Positions 1-6,612 of a stretch of 10,218 bases of DNA are shown piece by piece. Location: the NCBI GenBank assembly GCA_031280075.1, contig JAITHG010000300.1, positions 1-10,218 on the forward strand, written 5' to 3'. Numbering within the stretch: position 1 is the stretch's first letter; every line of letters begins with the position of its first letter. The position numbers were made by a program, and so were the translations under genes. A model generated the notes under the pieces. That model had not been told where the DNA came from, searched no databases, and saw only the letters and a program-made list of their open reading frames with translations. The DNA is from Eubacteriales Family XIII. Incertae Sedis bacterium (GTDB lineage: Bacteria > Bacillota_A > Clostridia > Peptostreptococcales > Anaerovoracaceae).

Positions 1-85
1 CCTCGTCCCCGAAGACGCGCTTGAAGACGAGATCCGATTTTGGTTTCAGCAGCTTCCGCTCAGAGGCGTTTCCAAGTTCCTGCAT
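1..85 (-). CDS. Rpn-family PD-(D/E)XK nuclease/putative transposase, N-terminal part only
   Basis: This is the start of a minus-strand gene cut by the window edge; 28 codons are visible (MQELGNASERKLLKPKSD at the N-terminus, then LVFKRVFGDE). It matches the first residues of the complete gene at 848-1756 almost exactly, including the LLKPKSDLVFKRVFGDE block. I chose the ATG at 85 because an AAAGGAA ribosome site lies a few bases upstream (91-97) and the same arrangement is seen in the other copy. An in-frame ATG at 103 is possible but has no ribosome site. The Rpn family (PDDEXK_2) comprises recombination-promoting nucleases often annotated as transposases. The catalytic residues lie beyond the window edge, so whether this copy is intact cannot be seen. 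Confidence 0.8.
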   Translation of the reverse strand, partial: MQELGNASERKLLKPKSDLVFKRVFGDE

Positions 86-225
86 TTCTTTTCCTTTCGT
101 CATTATACCGCATCCACCGTACCGGTTCAATCTGCAAGCGATGCCCGTCAAGCCCTGCTAGCGTCGTGGATGCTAAATGCAAAACCCACAATAAGGATGA
201 TATGTTGTATTATACTATAATATCC
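1..225. repeat. Left arm of a large imperfect inverted repeat (pairs with 681-933)
   Basis: The reverse complement of 1-225 aligns along its length with 681-933. The match covers the first 28 codons of the nuclease gene and about 140 bases upstream of it. Well-conserved blocks include a TATAAT (complement of 209-214), ATATCAT, TTATTGTGGG, TTTTGCAT, GACGCT, and ATTGAACCGGT followed by GGTGGATGCGGTATAATGACG. The arm is about 28 bases shorter than its partner, half of which is explained by a 14-bp duplication in the right arm (771-798). The outer end of the repeat lies beyond the window start, because the coding sequences presumably continue to match. Confidence 0.85.
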
Positions 226-680
226 AATAGGTGGATATCAGGCAAATTAGGAGTCGAAAGTGAGCAAAATTGTAAGTAGAGGGCAACAAAATGGGGAATT
301 TTAGAAGAATTATGTCCACCAACCTGCATTTTTGCTCAATTTTGAGTCAGGAAGAGGCGATTCCACAGCATTTACGTCCCCCTACTTGCAATTCTGTTCA
401 GCCAGGCGAAGACCGACGGGCACCACCGGGCGCTGCCCTAGCTTCTTCTTGCACGAAGACGGTAATAACGGCAGACTATGCCGGCCAGGCGAATAGCTGT
501 CCCGGTTGATTTTCCGAATGGGATCGTAGACTATTATTCCACCGATTCCCTGTGCCAATTTAAGTTGACAAATACACCAGCACACGCCCAGGGCGTTTCT
601 GCCTTCATGCAGATGAAGCAGGGCTGGATACTCCTCGTGGTATTCATAGGTCTTAGCCAAGTTGAGCAGACCCAACTAAA
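226..680. other. Intergenic stretch between inverted nuclease copies; no convincing gene
   Basis: This spacer lies between the two arms of the inverted repeat. It is AT-richer than the rest of the window at 200-350. Open frames on both strands here lack ribosome sites and family signatures. Two of them, ending near 279 (plus) and 382 (minus), finish with the same five residues, EQNCK, because 262-279 and the complement of 382-399 are similar short inverted sequences (GAGCAAAATTGTAAGTAG against GAACAGAATTGCAAGTAG). Another related GAGCAAAA sequence sits at about 339-346 on the minus strand. These look like worn remnants of repeats or a degraded mobile element. I could not identify a parent family. 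Confidence 0.45.
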
Positions 681-933
681 GGAATATTATGGTATAATAT
701 GTCATATCATCTTTATTGTGGGATTTTGCATTGGAAATCCGCGACGCTGGCCACGCTGGCAGTGCTCAGGCGGAGCATCGCACACGGAGCATCGCACGAC
801 GATTGAACCGGTGTGGTGGATGCGGTATAATGACGAAAGGAGAAGAAATGCAGGAACAGGGAAACAGCCAGGGGCGGAAGCTGCTGAAGCCGAAATCGGA
901 TCTTGTCTTCAAGCGCGTCTTTGGAGACGAAAG
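681..933. repeat. Right arm of the large imperfect inverted repeat
   Basis: This is the partner of 1-225 in opposite orientation. It carries the upstream region and first 28 codons of the complete nuclease gene. Compared with the left arm it has extra sequence around 750-800, including a 14-bp direct duplication with GGAGCATCGCAC at 772-783 and 786-797. Conservation of the upstream DNA as well as the coding part suggests that the gene was copied together with its own control region. Confidence 0.85.
803..831 (+). promoter_or_regulatory. Candidate promoter TTGAAC-17-TATAAT for the nuclease gene
   Basis: TTGAAC at 803-808 and TATAAT at 826-831 are 17 bases apart. Both boxes and the spacing are kept in the inverted copy on the left. 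A start 6-8 bases downstream would give an RNA beginning at about 838, right on the ribosome site, which would be an unusually short leader. A second conserved TATAAT at 693-698, preceded here by TGG (an extended -10), is an alternative start giving a leader of about 140 bases. Either is possible. Confidence 0.4.
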
Positions 934-1756
934 CAACCTAGACATCCTCCGCTCCTTCCTAGGATCCGTCCTGGACATGCCGGAAGGTGAGCTGGACGAG
1001 ATCCGGATCGTGGATCCGAACCTTCGGATCGAATCGGAGGACGACAAGCTCTTCGTCCTCGACCTGAAGGTGAAGACGAAAAGCGGCATGCTCATCGACA
1101 TCGAGGTGCAGCTCGCGCCCTTCCCAAACATGATGGGCAGGCTGCTGTCCTACACTGGGAGGATGTTCGCGGAGCAATTGAGGTCTGGAGATCGGTATGC
1201 GGAGGTCAAACGTGTGGTCACCATCGTGGTCGCCGACCACGCGCTCGTGCCAGAGGCGCATTACCACAACGCGTACCTCCTCATGAACACGGTGTCGAGC
1301 CGGGCGCTGACCGACCTCCTGCAGATCCATACGCTGGAGCTGAAGAAGCTGGATGCAGAGGGCGACGGCACACTGGTCGGAAACTGGGTGCGGTTCCTCA
1401 GGGCAGAGAAGAAGGAGGAGTTCGAGATGGCGGCACAGGCAAGCCCGGAGATCAAGAAGGCGGTGGCGGTCATAGAGCGCCTGTCCGGCGACGAGCAGCT
1501 GCGGGCGCAGGTGGAGGCACGGGAGAGGGCATGGCGCGACCGCGTGGATCAGATTGAAGGCGCTCGGGAGGAAGGCTTTGGGCAGGGCAAGAAGGAAGGG
1601 CGTGAGGAAGGGCGCGAGGAAGGAAGGTTCGTGGAAAGGATTGCGATAGCGCGACAGTTGCTCTCCATCGGACTTGCGCCATACCAGATATGCGAGGCGA
1701 CAGGGCTTTCACAAATGGAAGTCGAGGAATTGTCGGCTGAGCTTGCGTCTTGCTAG
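848..1756 (+). CDS. Rpn family recombination-promoting nuclease/putative transposase
   Basis: The 302-residue protein belongs to the Rpn/PDDEXK_2 group of PD-(D/E)XK nucleases, which nick or cut DNA and promote RecA-independent recombination; many are annotated as transposases. The N-terminal block LLKPKSDLVFKRVFGDE (residues 12-28) is the family hallmark. The nuclease core shows Asp72 in VLDLKV and the E-x-Q pair Glu86/Gln88 in IDIEVQ, the usual variant of the D-ExK active site. Residues 90-200 complete the domain. A Gly/Glu/Arg repeat (GREEGREEGR) at about 240-260 joins it to a C-terminal helical segment (ARQLLSIGLAPYQICEATGL) typical of the family. The start was set at the second ATG because AAGGAG lies 5 bases before it; the ATG at 830 overlaps the promoter-like TATAAT. 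The gene faces away from an inverted paralog at 1-85 and converges on the gene ending at 1827. All core residues are present, so it is probably intact. Confidence 0.9.
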   Translation: MQEQGNSQGRKLLKPKSDLVFKRVFGDESNLDILRSFLGSVLDMPEGELDEIRIVDPNLRIESEDDKLFVLDLKVKTKSGMLIDIEVQLAPFPNMMGRLLSYTGRMFAEQLRSGDRYAEVKRVVTIVVADHALVPEAHYHNAYLLMNTVSSRALTDLLQIHTLELKKLDAEGDGTLVGNWVRFLRAEKKEEFEMAAQASPEIKKAVAVIERLSGDEQLRAQVEARERAWRDRVDQIEGAREEGFGQGKKEGREEGREEGRFVERIAIARQLLSIGLAPYQICEATGLSQMEVEELSAELASC

Positions 1757-1779
1757 GAATACCGAAACAGTTAGGGTAA

Positions 1780-1822
1780 TATTGCTCCGGACACATCCTG
1801 TTGCTTAGATGACGGAGCAATA
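1780..1822. terminator. Possible bidirectional hairpin between convergent genes
   Basis: TATTGCTCCG (1780-1789) and CGGAGCAATA (1813-1822) are perfect 10-bp complements with a 23-base loop. The structure sits in the 70-base gap between the plus-strand nuclease stop (1756) and the minus-strand adenylyltransferase stop (1827), where a shared terminator would be expected. Neither side has a run of T, and the loop is long, so it is not a canonical intrinsic terminator. A mobile-element end is an alternative. Confidence 0.4.
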
Positions 1823-1826
1823 AGTT

Positions 1827-2876
1827 CTAGAGACCTATGTGCTCAGAGTAGACAGACTTGGCGGCCGCCTCATCCTTCGCACCCTTGATAATGGCGCGCC
1901 CGTCCGGGAAGAGGACGAAGGAGATCCTGTCACCGTCGAAATGCAGGGAGAACTTTTCGCGGCGTACGGTGCCTGTGCCGGACAAGCGCAGCGCGATAGC
2001 ATCGAAGTCGATGCGCGCTGCCTGACCCGGCATGACCTGAAAGGCATCCTGCCCGCAGACGGCGGCGCTGTATGCGCCTGATGGTCTGCCGAGCAGCTCA
2101 TATGTGCCGCGCCCGCAGAGGGGGCAGTCCTCGTCGCGCAAGATTTCCACATGCTCGAAGGCATTCGCCCAGAGGTCGATGTCGAGGTAGCGAAGGCTGA
2201 TGTCCGGAGAATTCGTGAGGATCTTGACTGCCTCCGCGCATTCGATGGAGGCGACAGCCGCCGTCGCCATAGGCACGACCCCCGCCGTGCTGCAGGTGGG
2301 GTAGGAACCTGGGGCGGGGATGTCTTGAATGAGGCAGCGGATGCAGGGGCCGCCCTGTGGCAACAGCGTCCCGTCCGGCAGTGCCGCGCCGTCCGGGAAG
2401 ATGTTCATGACGGCGCCCTGCGCGCCGAGGGCTGCCCCGTAGATCCAGGGCTTCCTGTGTTTGTGGCATGCCTCGTTCATCAGCGCACGGATCTCAAAAT
2501 TGTCCGTGCCGTCGACGACGAGGTGCACATCCCGCACGATATCTTCGATGTTGGACGCGTTCACATCGGCGACGAAGGGCTCCACGGTGACATCGGAGTT
2601 GATGCGGGCAAGATGCGCAGCGGCAGCGGCAGCCTTCGGTCTCTCGAGCCGCGCATCTTCTTCATCATAGAGGAACTGTCTGTGCAGGTTCGTGATGTCC
2701 ACATAGTCGCGGTCTGCAAGCAGGAGGTGCCCAACGCCCGCGCGGCAAAGCTCCTCCGCGACGACGGAGCCCAGCGCCCCCGCCCCGATGACCGCCACGC
2801 GGGAGGAAAGCAGCCTTTCTTGCCCTGCTTGCCCGATGCCGGGGAAGATGGTCTGCCGGGAATACCTGTTGCCCAT
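1827..2876 (-). CDS. moeB: MoeB/ThiF-family adenylyltransferase (sulfur-carrier activating)
   Basis: This 349-residue E1-like enzyme adenylates the C-terminal glycine of a small sulfur carrier such as MoaD or ThiS in the cytoplasm. The nucleotide-binding GAGALGS is at residues 31-37, the NLHRQFLY motif has Arg66, Lys81 follows, and VDGTDNF is at 121-127. A zinc site is formed by Cys178/Cys181 (CIRC) and Cys251/Cys254 (CPLC). Cys195 in PTCSTAG is the conserved cysteine used in sulfur transfer. Residues about 285-349, with LFPDGRAIIKG, form the small C-terminal extension found in many Firmicute MoeB-type proteins. GGAGGG lies just before the ATG, which fixes the start. The gene follows the PLP enzyme by 282 bases, with a tandem repeat between. 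I call it MoeB from the two moeA genes nearby; ThiF for thiamine synthesis cannot be excluded, since no carrier gene is in view. Confidence 0.85.
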   Translation of the reverse strand: MGNRYSRQTIFPGIGQAGQERLLSSRVAVIGAGALGSVVAEELCRAGVGHLLLADRDYVDITNLHRQFLYDEEDARLERPKAAAAAAHLARINSDVTVEPFVADVNASNIEDIVRDVHLVVDGTDNFEIRALMNEACHKHRKPWIYGAALGAQGAVMNIFPDGAALPDGTLLPQGGPCIRCLIQDIPAPGSYPTCSTAGVVPMATAAVASIECAEAVKILTNSPDISLRYLDIDLWANAFEHVEILRDEDCPLCGRGTYELLGRPSGAYSAAVCGQDAFQVMPGQAARIDFDAIALRLSGTGTVRREKFSLHFDGDRISFVLFPDGRAIIKGAKDEAAAKSVYSEHIGL

Positions 2877-2902
2877 GTCACCCTCCGATCCTTTTCCTGT
2901 CT

Positions 2903-3147
2903 GTCTTCTCGTCTGCTCTTCCGCAGCTCAGCTTTTCCACATGCTTCCGTCTTCTCGTCTGCCTTTCGCAGCACAGCTTTCCCGTGCGCTCCTGTCTATT
3001 AGTCTGCCCTTCGCAGCTAGGCTTTCCCGTGTGCTACTGTCTTTTTGTCTGCCCTTAGCAGCCAAGCGTTCCCGTGTGCTACTGTCATTTCGTCTGCCCT
3101 TCGCAGCCAGGCTTTCTCGTGCGTTTCTGTCTTCTCGTATCCTAGCT
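2903..3147. repeat. 45-bp tandem repeat array, about 5.5 copies, intergenic
   Basis: Repeat units can be anchored on GTCTGCCCTTCGCAG-like sequence beginning at 2911, 2957, 3002, 3047, 3092 and a degenerate 3137, so spacing is 46, 45, 45, 45, 45. Central units are about 80-90% alike by eye and the outer ones more worn. On the minus (transcribed) strand each full unit contains CTGC, five or six bases, then GCAG, so a 4-bp hairpin is kept in all five. The array fills the gap between the PLP-enzyme stop (3159) and the adenylyltransferase start (2876). The period is a multiple of three and the minus strand reads a 15-residue repeat for about two units, but a stop at 3017-3019 interrupts it and no start signal is seen. 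Confidence 0.9.
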
Positions 3148-3158
3148 CGTCCTGTTGC

Positions 3159-4307
3159 TTATCCCTGCGCAATTTCGCTGACCGCATGCAGGAAGGCATC
3201 CACGTCCGCATCCGTCGTGAACGCGCCGACGCTTGCCCGCACCGTGCCGCCGGTTCCGAGCGTTCCGATAGTTTCATGGGCGGCGGGCGCGCAGTGCAGC
3301 CCGGCGCGGACGGCGATGCCGAAGCTGTTGTCCAGTATAGAGGCAGCTTCCGATGGCTCTGTATCAGCTATTCGCAGGGACAGGACACCCGCGCGCGCCA
3401 TCCCCGCCGAAGGTCCATAGGTGGTCACGCCCCGAATCTGCGATAGTCCGTCAAGGAGTTTCCCTGTCAGGCGTGCCTCGTGTGCGAAGATCTCGGAGAC
3501 ACCCCTGTCCAGTACGTGGCGGATGCCTGCCGCAAGACCGTGAAGCCCCGGGGTGTTTTGCGTCCCGCTCTCAAATCTGTCCGGCATCTCCGCCGGTTGG
3601 CTGATGCGTTCCGACCGGCTGCCCGTCCCGCCTTGCCGGAGGGCAGGCAGAGAAAAGGGCGCGTCTGCCCGGATCCAAAGACCGCCGGTTCCCTGTGGAC
3701 CGAGCAGTCCCTTGTGTCCCGGAAAAGCGACCATGTCAGCAAAGATGTCGTCCACGCACAGGGGCAGGCTGCCTGCGGTCTGTGCGGCATCCACTAGGAA
3801 GGGGATGCCCGCCTCGCGGCAGAGCCGACCGATGTCCCCGACGGGGTTGACCGTCCCCGTCACATTCGATGCGTGCGTGCAGATGACGAGCCTCGTGTCG
3901 GATTGGAAAGCCCGGCGGATGGCAGCAGGATCCGTCCCGTGTATAGGGTCGGTCGGCACACAGGTGTAACGGATGACCCCCGCCTGGCGCAAGGTCTCGA
4001 GCGGTCGGATGACGGAGTTGTGCTCCATCGAGGTCGTAATGGCGTGCCCCCCGCCCGCGAGCAGACCGTGGATGGCTGTGTTGAGCGCATCCGTGGCGTT
4101 CAAGGCGAAGACGACGCGCGAAGCGTCCCGTTCGCCGAGCAGGGCGGCTGCGTTCATGCGCGTGCCCTCGATGACTCGCCCTGCCCAGAGCGACAGGGCA
4201 TGCCCGGAACGCCCCGGGTTCCCTGCCTGCCGGAGTGCCTCGGAAACGGCATCGCAGACGCTCTGCGGTTTTGGCCACGATGTCGCGGCGTTGTCAAGGT
4301 AGATCAT
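3159..4307 (-). CDS. Class V aminotransferase-fold PLP enzyme, cysteine desulfurase-like
   Basis: The 382-residue protein has the full set of desulfurase landmarks. IYLDNAATSWPKP forms the N-terminus, His96 in MEHNS stacks on PLP, Asp173 in VDAAQT contacts the pyridine, and Lys199 in FPGHKG is the Schiff-base lysine. Cys339 in RAGLHCAPAAH is the catalytic cysteine that takes sulfur (or selenium) from cysteine or selenocysteine. The RAGLHCAP and GHKG forms match the EF2568-like subgroup (TIGR01977, from memory), members of which have been linked to selenium-dependent molybdenum hydroxylases. The ATG overlaps the stop of the MoeA fusion by 4 bases (ATGA), so the two are translationally coupled. 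It may supply sulfur for molybdopterin or for a terminal sulfido/selenido ligand. The exact substrate is inferred, not shown. Confidence 0.88.
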   Translation of the reverse strand: MIYLDNAATSWPKPQSVCDAVSEALRQAGNPGRSGHALSLWAGRVIEGTRMNAAALLGERDASRVVFALNATDALNTAIHGLLAGGGHAITTSMEHNSVIRPLETLRQAGVIRYTCVPTDPIHGTDPAAIRRAFQSDTRLVICTHASNVTGTVNPVGDIGRLCREAGIPFLVDAAQTAGSLPLCVDDIFADMVAFPGHKGLLGPQGTGGLWIRADAPFSLPALRQGGTGSRSERISQPAEMPDRFESGTQNTPGLHGLAAGIRHVLDRGVSEIFAHEARLTGKLLDGLSQIRGVTTYGPSAGMARAGVLSLRIADTEPSEAASILDNSFGIAVRAGLHCAPAAHETIGTLGTGGTVRASVGAFTTDADVDAFLHAVSEIAQG

Positions 4308-6382
4308 AGGTATATGATATCACCGATGTGCCCGTACGTGTAGCCTCCGAGTGCATCCAGGCGTTCCTTCAAAGCATCCGAGCGCAGGATGCCGAGGAAG
4401 GACTGGATCATCGGAAGCTCGAGGAAACGGACGGGTATGGCGAAGTCGTATTCCTCGTCGCCTACAGGGATGAAGTCCAGCCCCATCGCCTTCGCCGCCG
4501 ATAGCACGCCCATGCCGGCATCGGCGCTGTCTCCCGCGACGGCGGCAGCCACCGCCATGTGGGTCGCCGCCTCGCGCCCGTAGCCGTATATGCAATCCGG
4601 CTCGATGCCGAGCTGCGCAAGCCGGTAGTCAAACAAAACCCTGGTGCCGGCACCCCGCTGGCGGTTGACGTACCGGGCGAAGCGCCCATCCGCGTCAGCG
4701 TTCCCCGCACAGCCTGCGTCATGCAGCTTGCCACAGATGCCTGCTTCGCTCAGCTTGTCGCTGAAGCCTGCCTCGCCCGGCTTGTCGCTGAAGCCTGCCT
4801 CGCTGCCTGCCGTGTCCCTGCCTGCATTGCCTCCGGCGGGGCGGGCAAGATCCTCGATGCTGCGGATCCCCAGCGGGTTGCCGGGGCGAACTAGGATGCC
4901 CTGCGTACGTCCGACACCCTTGATGAGGGCATAGGATGAGGCATCCTGCCCGAACAAAGCATGGAGGTCCGGGATGTTGTATGCCCCTGTCTTCGGGTCG
5001 AGCAGGTGCGTGGGCGCGATGTGCGCCTCGCCGTTCTTCAGCGCCAGCAGCCCGCCGAGGCTGCCTACGTGCGTCCCGGAGACCGACACGCCCGTGCGGC
5101 TCCGGGTGAGCAGGTCGTCGATGACATCGAGCAGCAGGTCGTGGCTGCCCGTGCACACGATGGTGCTGTCGATGTCGCGCGGTCCGGGAAGCAGCTCAAT
5201 CCGCACCGTTTCTCCTGCCTCCACGCCCTCCGAATCCTGTGGGACGACGCAAAACCCGTCTGCGCGAACCAGCGACATGGCGGCTCCCGCGCCGCGCGCG
5301 AGCGGCGTTGCCACTAGGCGACCATCCACACGTCCAAGCCGCACCCGCACATACTCGCGGTGCTTCAGCGAGGAGACGATGCGCCGCGTCACCACAGCCT
5401 TCGCCTGCGCACTGACTACACCCCGGCTGCCAGCCAAGGCATGCACCGCCATGCGCGCAAACACCGTGTAGGCGATGTACGCGCTGACCGGATATCCGGG
5501 GATGCCGACCGCAGGCTTGCCGTCTACGATGGCAAGGATGACGGGTTTGCCGGGCTTCATCGCCACCCCATGGACGACCACCTGCCCCAGTTCTGCAAGG
5601 ATGGAAGCAGTGTAATCTTCCGTCCCTGCGCTCGAGCCTGCGATCACGATGAGCATGTCGTTCTCGGCCAGTGCCTGGCGGAAGCTCTCCCGCAGCAGCC
5701 CGTAATCGTCCGGGACTGTGGACTGCCTTGCAGGCACGCCGCCGTCCTCCGTCACCAGCCCCGCGAGCATCCGGGAGTTCGACTCGATGATTTCGCCAGG
5801 CACCGGCTGCCCGCCAGCTTCGACAATCTCCGTCCCAGTCGGGATGACGGCGACGCGCGGGCGGGCAAACACCCCCACCTCCGTGATCCCGCCGGACAGC
5901 AGCACGCCAAGGTCGAAAGGGGTGAGCCTGCGCCCGCCCGGCACGATCATCTCGCCGCTCACAATGTCCTCGCCGATGGGGCGCACATGCTGCCAGGGCG
6001 CGGCAGCGGCGCGCAGCTCTACCACATCGCCTTCCGAGCCGATGATGTCCTCCGCCATGACGACCGCGTCGCAAGGCGGCAGGATCGGATCCCCCGTGTC
6101 CACCGTGCGGTATTCCTCCGGCGAGAGAAACACAGGCGAGACCTCGCTTGCCCCCTTCGTCCGCGCGCTCGCGACCGCTATGCCGTCCATCGCCGCAGAG
6201 TCGGTCAGCGGCGAATTCAGCCGGGCATACACCGCCTCCGACGCAGTCATGCCAAGGGCATCGTCCGTCCGCACCAGCAGAGACCGCCGCCCTTCCAAGA
6301 CCCCGTCCAGCGCAGCCTGCCAGATCGCAACAGCCTCACCCACAGCAGTATTGTTCAAATATAGGTTCCGTCTCCGCGCCAT
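4304..6382 (-). CDS. moeA: MoeA-family molybdopterin molybdotransferase fused to a periplasmic-binding-protein-like molybdate domain
   Basis: A 692-residue two-part protein. Residues 1-400 are MoeA, which inserts molybdate (or tungstate) into adenylated molybdopterin: SAAMDGIA with Asp66, VDTGDPILPP with Thr96, VIPTGTEIVEAG with Glu185, GSSAGTEDYT with Asp256, MKPGKPVILA and GIPGYPVSAYI. Residues about 405-692 are a PBP_like_2/COG1910-type binding domain, with TGSHDLLLDVI, GGLLALKNGEAHIAPTHL, the YVNRQRGAGTR signature at 571-581 and the final PMIQSFLGIL segment. No signal peptide is seen, so the domain is cytoplasmic and may sense or hold the oxyanion. Residues 528-563 are a repeated insertion in the second domain. 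I chose ATG 6382 (GGGGTGG just upstream); GTG 6394 is an in-frame alternative. Such fusions are known in Firmicutes and archaea. It heads a unit with the PLP enzyme. Confidence 0.9.
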   Translation of the reverse strand: MARRRNLYLNNTAVGEAVAIWQAALDGVLEGRRSLLVRTDDALGMTASEAVYARLNSPLTDSAAMDGIAVASARTKGASEVSPVFLSPEEYRTVDTGDPILPPCDAVVMAEDIIGSEGDVVELRAAAAPWQHVRPIGEDIVSGEMIVPGGRRLTPFDLGVLLSGGITEVGVFARPRVAVIPTGTEIVEAGGQPVPGEIIESNSRMLAGLVTEDGGVPARQSTVPDDYGLLRESFRQALAENDMLIVIAGSSAGTEDYTASILAELGQVVVHGVAMKPGKPVILAIVDGKPAVGIPGYPVSAYIAYTVFARMAVHALAGSRGVVSAQAKAVVTRRIVSSLKHREYVRVRLGRVDGRLVATPLARGAGAAMSLVRADGFCVVPQDSEGVEAGETVRIELLPGPRDIDSTIVCTGSHDLLLDVIDDLLTRSRTGVSVSGTHVGSLGGLLALKNGEAHIAPTHLLDPKTGAYNIPDLHALFGQDASSYALIKGVGRTQGILVRPGNPLGIRSIEDLARPAGGNAGRDTAGSEAGFSDKPGEAGFSDKLSEAGICGKLHDAGCAGNADADGRFARYVNRQRGAGTRVLFDYRLAQLGIEPDCIYGYGREAATHMAVAAAVAGDSADAGMGVLSAAKAMGLDFIPVGDEEYDFAIPVRFLELPMIQSFLGILRSDALKERLDALGGYTYGHIGDIIYL
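4694..4801 (-). repeat. In-frame 27-bp tandem repeat (4 x 9 residues) inside the MoeA fusion
   Basis: The encoded units are EAGFSDKPG, EAGFSDKLS, EAGICGKLH and DAGCAGNAD (residues 528-563). The first two are nearly identical in DNA and the last two are more worn. They lie in an approximately 50-residue insertion between IEDLARP and GRFARYVNRQRGAGTR, two segments that are normally close together in this domain. The tract keeps the reading frame open and adds Gly/Ala/Asp-rich, probably flexible sequence. Confidence 0.85.
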
Positions 6383-6477
6383 AGCCCACCCCACATCAAT
6401 CCATATCCAAAGGCATCCAGCAAACCCCAGACACCCAAACAGAACAAACGCAAAAAATCAAAATCTATTACAAATTA

Positions 6478-6505
6478 AGTATAGCAGAGGAACAGAAAAC
6501 AGCAA
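6478..6505 (-). promoter_or_regulatory. Candidate promoter TTGCTG-16-TATACT for the MoeA-fusion operon
   Basis: On the minus strand TTGCTG (6505-6500) and TATACT (6483-6478) are separated by 16 bases, about 95 bases upstream of the MoeA fusion start. The -35 box falls at the end of the first copy of a direct repeat (6487-6505), and the second copy (6506-6526) lies just upstream, so a regulator could bind here. The -35 match is moderate. Confidence 0.45.
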
Positions 6506-6526
6506 GAGGAACAGAAAAAGCAGCAA
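6487..6526. repeat. Two direct repeats of about 20 bp at the candidate promoter
   Basis: GAGGAACAGAAAACAGCAA (6487-6505) is followed directly by a copy at 6506-6526 with a two-base insertion. They overlap the spacer and -35 box of the candidate promoter. They could be operator half-sites at two helical turns' spacing, or simply a short tandem duplication like the others in this block. Confidence 0.7.
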
Positions 6527-6612
6527 GCTGACAATCAATCATCCGAGCGCAGGAACAATCGCCTCAATAACAACAACCCAGAAAATGGCACAATCCAACC
6601 GGCGCGGCACCA

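Larger units (their letters stand above)
6383..6612. other. Intergenic region between mutY and the MoeA fusion gene
   Basis: A 230-base stretch with no gene, richer in A on the plus strand than its surroundings. It holds a candidate minus-strand promoter and a pair of direct repeats. I found no strong intrinsic terminator for mutY here, so some read-through from the upstream unit is possible. Confidence 0.6.

Noticed and set aside
382..675. 97-codon minus-strand open frame in the spacer
   Set aside because: It would start at TTG without a ribosome site and shows no recognisable family. Kept only as part of the intergenic note.
716..847. Longer N-terminus for the nuclease gene
   Set aside because: It has no ribosome site. 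The extra part covers the conserved promoter-like region, and the family block starts just after ATG 848.
478..990. 170-codon plus-strand open frame
   Set aside because: It overlaps the well-supported nuclease gene in another frame, has no ribosome site, and its later part is a frame shadow.
2151..3002. 283-codon plus-strand open frame
   Set aside because: It is antisense to the adenylyltransferase, whose motifs are all intact on the minus strand.
2903..3147. CRISPR array
   Set aside because: Units are directly abutting with no unique spacers between repeats, and no cas gene is present.
3017..3277. Minus-strand frame encoding 15-residue repeats
   Set aside because: It overlaps the end of the PLP-enzyme gene out of frame, has no start signal, and stops inside the array. 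It is more likely a by-product of a 45-bp period.
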